Source: a virus
Virus record (IMG/VR): IMGVR_UViG_3300033144_006022
Location: 1 to 34,720 of that record
Strand: one strand, 5' to 3'
DNA: 34,720 nucleotides
Positions 31,479 through 34,720 of this stretch are shown here, one piece after another. Made by a program: the position numbers and the translations under genes. The notes beneath the pieces are model-generated. The model searched no databases. It saw only the letters and a program-made list of their open reading frames with translations, and had not been told where the DNA came from. Every line of letters begins with the position of its first letter. Position 1 is the stretch's first letter.

Positions 31479-32301
31479 ATTTTACTCCTATAATTTTACC
31501 TAATTTTTTTAATACATTTTCCCAAGTATGTTTTTTCAAACTACGCTTTATGTCATTATACTCCATAATTTTGAAATTATCATATATTTCTTTTGGTTCA
31601 GTGATAAACTTACAATTTTTCCCGTCTTGGTATATTTCACACCCATCTACTATATATGGTTTGCACCCACACAACATAGCTTCTATTCCTGGTCGGTTTA
31701 AGCCTTCAGTAGTAGATAAAGACATATATTTCTTAGTATTAGAGAATACCCATCTCACCTGATCAACGTCAGCATTAAAAAACACTTCTTTCGCTCCGTC
31801 TAAATTGAACCCAGTATTACGAGCACCGAAAAGTACTATTTTCATATCTTGCGATTTACAAAAATCAAAAGCTTCTTTAAATTTTTTATCAGTAGCCCTG
31901 TGAATCATTAATGCTACATCGAATTTTCGCTGATTTCTAAATGTATTCTCATAGTCCCATACATGGGGATCGCTTGTAATTTTATGAGCTATATGATAAG
32001 TAGAACAACATATAAGAGTATCTGGGTGATCTATTACTTTTCTTTCCCTGTCTAAAACCATGCCGTAAGATAATTGATACACTATAACTTTAGCTTGCCT
32101 ATACGCAGCTTGTTGGCACAATTTATCAATTCGTGGATTATCCGAATAAGTTATTATGTAATCAAATAACTCCGGAAAAGCGTCATTAGGTAAATGTAAC
32201 TCACACTCACAATGCTCTTTTAGAACACTCTGCATTTCAAGCATTCTTTGTACTCCGCCAGATAATGGATGTTTACTTGGTATATCTATTATAATTTTCA
32301 T
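31462..32301 (-). CDS. GT4-type glycosyltransferase (GT-B fold)
   Basis: A 279-residue protein from the ATG at 32301, which overlaps the upstream stop in ATGA. An upstream TTG would give five more residues but has no usable ribosome site. MKIIIDIPSKHPLSGGVQRM has the N-terminal Gly-Gly of GT4 enzymes, and STTEGLNRPGIEAMLCGCKPYIVDG (196-220) is the conserved donor-binding EG..RPGIEAM motif with E199 and E207. It transfers a sugar from a nucleotide donor. The protein is shorter than typical GT4 enzymes (350 or more), so the N-terminal Rossmann domain is reduced. Confidence 0.85.
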   Translation of the reverse strand: MKIIIDIPSKHPLSGGVQRMLEMQSVLKEHCECELHLPNDAFPELFDYIITYSDNPRIDKLCQQAAYRQAKVIVYQLSYGMVLDRERKVIDHPDTLICCSTYHIAHKITSDPHVWDYENTFRNQRKFDVALMIHRATDKKFKEAFDFCKSQDMKIVLFGARNTGFNLDGAKEVFFNADVDQVRWVFSNTKKYMSLSTTEGLNRPGIEAMLCGCKPYIVDGCEIYQDGKNCKFITEPKEIYDNFKIMEYNDIKRSLKKHTWENVLKKLGKIIGVKFEKRN

Positions 32302-32831
32302 ATTGTAAATGAACAACTCCCATAATAGTATTTATAATCCCTTTCTACTTTAGCTTTTTTACTATGGTGTTTTGCATAAGCCCATAAAATAGCTTTTTCT
32401 AAATCATATGAATCACTATTGTGTAGCTTAACAACAGATTTTGTTTTGTCTTTAAAATGTAAAACAGTAGTATGGGGTTTGTATATTATTTTTTTAACTT
32501 CAGGAAGATATTTAAGCATGTTTTTTACAATTTCAACGTTGCTTATATGATGCTCATCTGTCTGATCATCACGTTCTATCATATGATCCATGCATGCGTC
32601 ACATACATCCATCATCTTTCCTAATTTGTTATCATATATAGAACCTATGGCGGGTTTAAAACATACATCACATTCTCCCATGTATATTTTTTCAGTACCT
32701 ATAAAATCTTTATAATCTCTAATAGTAGGCCGACATTTATCACAACAATAATACGCTCCTCCGTTGCTTCCATACCATATACTTATTTCTTGATCGGGCC
32801 GATCTTCTTTACACTTATCACATGCTTTCAT
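32298..32831 (-). CDS. zinc-ribbon-like Cys-rich protein
   Basis: A 177-residue protein with CxxC pairs at C4/C7, C30/C33, C54/C57 and C77/C80, giving two likely zinc-binding modules in residues 1-80. The C-terminal part (KPHTTVLHFKDKTKSVVKLHNSDSYDLEKAILWAYAKHH) has the pattern of small phage regulatory or nucleic-acid proteins in which a DGTKT-like strand precedes a YD-EKAI helix. AAAGGAGTGAAAT precedes the ATG. DNA or RNA binding is likely but not shown. Confidence 0.68.
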   Translation of the reverse strand: MKACDKCKEDRPDQEISIWYGSNGGAYYCCDKCRPTIRDYKDFIGTEKIYMGECDVCFKPAIGSIYDNKLGKMMDVCDACMDHMIERDDQTDEHHISNVEIVKNMLKYLPEVKKIIYKPHTTVLHFKDKTKSVVKLHNSDSYDLEKAILWAYAKHHSKKAKVERDYKYYYGSCSFTI

Positions 32832-32845
32832 AATATTTCACTCCT

Positions 32846-33127
32846 TTATAAATTATTATTCAAAAATATTAAATCCTCCTGGAATTGGGGAATCCAAAGA
32901 GAATGAACAACTTTAAAACCTTTATCACCCATAAATTTTACTATATCGTCTTTGATTTTTTGATTGCCATATATATCTTTTATTTCGGTCTCTACATGTA
33001 ATATTTTAACATCTTGCAGATACTTTCCAAACCCTTCAAGTACTTCATATGATTTACCTTCTACGTCGATTTTCACTACATCAGGGTTTAGAACTACAAC
33101 CATGGTGGCAATTAGCCTTAAGATCAA
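32846..33127 (-). CDS. FkbM-like methyltransferase, C-terminal part in another frame
   Basis: This frame carries PDVVKIDVEGKSYEVLEGFGKYL then VKILHVETE, the second half of an FkbM-type methyltransferase (KIDVEG is a conserved family motif). The first 15 residues before PDVV are unlikely to be real. It joins cleanly to the frame at 33081-33407 when one base is skipped after CCC at 33084-33086, giving a protein of about 186 residues. The combined enzyme would methylate a sugar or polysaccharide hydroxyl using S-adenosylmethionine, which fits the glycosyltransferase genes nearby. Confidence 0.75.
   Translation of the reverse strand: MILRLIATMVVVLNPDVVKIDVEGKSYEVLEGFGKYLQDVKILHVETEIKDIYGNQKIKDDIVKFMGDKGFKVVHSLWIPQFQEDLIFLNNNL
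33081..33086 (-). promoter_or_regulatory. CCC-TGA, candidate +1 frameshift site
   Basis: On the minus strand the N-terminal methyltransferase frame ends CCC TGA. A +1 slip of tRNA-Pro from CCC onto CCT would skip the stop and continue as GAT GTA GTG AAA, giving P-DVVK with no lost motif. Pro codon followed by a slow stop codon is the type of site known to favour +1 slips. A plain one-base insertion would look the same. Confidence 0.5.
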
Positions 33128-33407
33128 TGGCGTTAAAACTCGTACACCCGTTATAATCTGTTATTGCACAATGTAGCACATTCACACCACGATTTTGGCA
33201 ATGCCGGATCATGTCAGGATGAGCTTCGAATGCATATCCGTTTTTTACAGAAACACCAAACTCATCACATAACTCTTTTAAATCTACTGAGTTATAAGAA
33301 CCAATATCAAATATAATCTTAGGTTTAATGTCTGCTTTTCTAATTTCTGCAATAAAAAACTCCATCGAATTTAGCCGACGGAGTTCTTCAGGGGGTAATT
33401 TGTTCAC
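33081..33407 (-). CDS. FkbM-like methyltransferase, N-terminal part
   Basis: A 108-residue first part with GTG start at 33407 (AAGGAGTAAAATAAC just upstream). IIFDIGSYNSVDLKELCDEF is the SAM-binding Gly motif, YAFEAHPDMIRHCQNRG the acidic strand end, and CAITDYNGCTSF the next conserved strand. The frame ends in SSKP and TGA (33081-33083), immediately before the continuation in the +1 frame. Family members usually have about 30 more residues in this region, so the join may be short. Confidence 0.78.
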   Translation of the reverse strand: MNKLPPEELRRLNSMEFFIAEIRKADIKPKIIFDIGSYNSVDLKELCDEFGVSVKNGYAFEAHPDMIRHCQNRGVNVLHCAITDYNGCTSFNAIDLKANCHHGCSSKP

Positions 33408-33413
33408 GTTATT

Positions 33414-33635
33414 TTACTCCTTTATTTCTATTTCTTTCAATTTTTCGATTAATTCAGTTTTTGTAAAAGAATTTGTTGTGAAAGAATCCGTCCCCTCATA
33501 TAAAAATATTAATAGACTGCCATCCTCATTTTCCTCAAAATCTTGTATTAAATGATGTTGAATAATTCGTTTAGTTTGCCAGCCATTAATACATGCAGGT
33601 GACGTAAAATTTATAGTTTCGAATTCTAAGAACAT
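33414..33635 (-). CDS. small protein of unknown function
   Basis: A 73-residue mainly beta-plus-helix protein (MFLEFETINFTSPACINGWQ start, LLIFLYEGTDSFTTNSFTKTELIEKLKEIEIKE end). The final acidic helix with SF-T-TELIEKL resembles small phage proteins often near regulatory genes. No family name. Its start lies one base after the stop of the membrane-protein gene, so coupling is likely. Confidence 0.58.
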   Translation of the reverse strand: MFLEFETINFTSPACINGWQTKRIIQHHLIQDFEENEDGSLLIFLYEGTDSFTTNSFTKTELIEKLKEIEIKE

Positions 33636-33636
33636 A

Positions 33637-33858
33637 TTACTTTGCTACCAAAGAGTCTACAGATTTTTTAATATCTAAAAGTATACCGTTATACTCTTCT
33701 ATGCTTTCGATTTTATTTTCTGTAGTTGATAATTTTTGTCCAAAACTAAAACTAACTACAACTGCAGATAATAGTACTGCAATTAATATAGGTACAAAAA
33801 TTTTATTCTGCACAAAAATATCCTTACATTTATGAAATTGATCTTCAATTTGCTTCAT
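33637..33858 (-). CDS. single-span membrane protein with coiled-coil tail
   Basis: A 73-residue protein with one hydrophobic helix (IFVPILIAVLLSAVVVSFSFG, about residues 20-40) preceded by a charged head and followed by a helical acidic tail (KIESIEEYNGILLDIKKSVDSL). Topology resembles small spanin-like or holin-associated proteins, but evidence is weak. It overlaps the upstream gene by 14 bases. Confidence 0.55.
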   Translation of the reverse strand: MKQIEDQFHKCKDIFVQNKIFVPILIAVLLSAVVVSFSFGQKLSTTENKIESIEEYNGILLDIKKSVDSLVAK

Positions 33859-34456
33859 GAAACTCTCTCCAATTTATTAGGTAGTTTAAAAATTTAATAA
33901 GAAACAATAGGTTAGTTTGTAGAGAGTACGATTCGATGCCTACAACTTTGTTCAATAGTTCATCTTTGTTTTTATCTAACATTTTCGAACATTTTTTTCT
34001 GTATACGCAGTTTTCGGTGCATTCCGGTACCATACAAACAATGTGTCCTAATACACTATCTATAGTACTGCGAAATAATGCTTTATATTGTCTGTCTTCC
34101 GATACTTGGTTGATTGAATGTGGGTTTAGTAATATTCTAAGGGAATCGTAAGCACGTTTGTCTTTAGCCTGCAGTTGGTCTGTTATGCACTTAGGTAAAA
34201 AAATTAATTCCCTGTGCATGTACATTTTTATTCGGGCAAAAACTCTTTCTTTAAATTCAGATACACTAGATTGACTTGAGTAACCGAGAACAGGAACAAT
34301 CTCCTGCTCTGACATACCTAAAAAGTAGTAAGACTGAATAAACAGTAAATCTTTTGTCGGTAAATACTCTAATATATCTGTCATAATTTTCTTATAAACG
34401 CTATTTTCGTCTATATCTTGCCAAATTAATTCGTAATTTTTGTTGTCGTAATACAT
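33845..34456 (-). CDS. sigma region 4-like regulator with C-terminal four-Cys cluster
   Basis: A 203-residue protein. Residues about 35-80 (LLFIQSYYFLGMSEQEIVPVLGYSSQSSVSEFKERVFARIKMYM) have the helix-turn-helix pattern of sigma-70 region 4. Residues 141-156 contain C141, C146, C150 and C156 (CMVPECTENCVYRKKC), a candidate zinc or Fe-S site. No region 2 core-binding motif is obvious, so it may be an activator or partial sigma factor for late genes. No Shine-Dalgarno precedes the ATG; TATAAT lies directly against it. Confidence 0.6.
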   Translation of the reverse strand: MYYDNKNYELIWQDIDENSVYKKIMTDILEYLPTKDLLFIQSYYFLGMSEQEIVPVLGYSSQSSVSEFKERVFARIKMYMHRELIFLPKCITDQLQAKDKRAYDSLRILLNPHSINQVSEDRQYKALFRSTIDSVLGHIVCMVPECTENCVYRKKCSKMLDKNKDELLNKVVGIESYSLQTNLLFLIKFLNYLINWREFHEAN

Positions 34457-34475
34457 ATTATATAATATAGCCCAA

Positions 34476-34706
34476 TTAGCATATATTAGCAGGGAAATTC
34501 TTCAAATTCATATCTATTTTTAAATTTGTAATTTCGTCTTTTTGGATTATTGTGTCTCTGTTAGGTAATAACGAAGTAATGTATTTAAAAGCTGACGCAT
34601 TACCTACTCTTGCCACATTAACGGCTACAGACCGTTGAATAACGTTTTTGTTTATTTTAGTTTCTAAGCTGAAGAGAGGTTTTAGATAACCTTTTCGATT
34701 AAACAT
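34476..34706 (-). CDS. small protein of unknown function at the right edge
   Basis: A 76-residue protein starting MFNRKGYLKPLFSLETKINK with AAAAGGAGAATAAAATG. It has a mixed alpha/beta pattern (VIQRSVAVNVARVGNASAFKYITSLLP) and ends in NFPANIC. No family recognised. It is the first gene of the minus-strand run visible here; upstream genes lie beyond the window. Confidence 0.55.
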   Translation of the reverse strand: MFNRKGYLKPLFSLETKINKNVIQRSVAVNVARVGNASAFKYITSLLPNRDTIIQKDEITNLKIDMNLKNFPANIC

Positions 34707-34720
34707 TTTATTCTCCTTTT

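Overview
This window is a contiguous piece of an AT-rich genome of a tailed double-stranded DNA phage (free or integrated), most likely a siphovirus. The evidence is a complete head-and-tail gene set: terminase, portal, Mu gpF-like protein, scaffold, coat protein, connectors, tail tube, a gpG/gpGT-type frameshift pair, tape measure, distal tail and hub proteins, and fibre. I recognise no contractile sheath gene. The host cannot be named. Strong Shine-Dalgarno sites, very often AAGGAGTAAA, and low GC argue for a host that relies on canonical ribosome binding. Both TAA and TGA act as stops, so code 11 fits. I found no tRNA, rRNA, CRISPR array, IS, integrase or endolysin.

Left arm (1-4975, plus strand): a recombination/replication module. 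It holds a Sak4-like RecA-fold ATPase, a probable ssDNA-binding partner with an acidic 12-bp repeat tract, a strong terminator, a family A DNA polymerase with 3'-5' exonuclease, and a small unknown gene. The striking part is a pair of genes encoding long uninterrupted Cys-X-X arrays (28 and 17 Cys) that bracket the ATPase gene. The second copy is broken by one base at an A7 tract.

Centre (4880-26603, minus strand, read right to left): packaging and structural genes in typical order. They are small terminase, a large terminase split into ATPase and nuclease ORFs, portal, Mu F-like protein, scaffold, coat, decoration-like protein, connectors, several beta-rich accessory proteins (one LamG-like), tail terminator-like protein, tail tube, G/GT with a -1 slippery site, tape measure, distal tail, hub and fibre. 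Hairpin terminators after the decoration gene and after the tail-tube gene probably set expression steps. The structural run is interrupted at 20935-21956 by a plus-strand cassette of four small genes (two clearly membrane proteins) with its own consensus promoter and a mirrored motif facing the scaffold gene.

Right arm (26613-34706, minus strand): accessory genes upstream of the small terminase. They include three or four glycosyltransferase-like proteins, an FkbM-type methyltransferase interrupted at CCC-TGA, a metallophosphoesterase, a Myb/SANT-like small protein, Cys-rich zinc-ribbon-like proteins, small membrane proteins, and a sigma region 4-like protein with a four-Cys cluster. They may act in glycan modification and gene control. 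There is no gene-free stretch longer than 300 bases.
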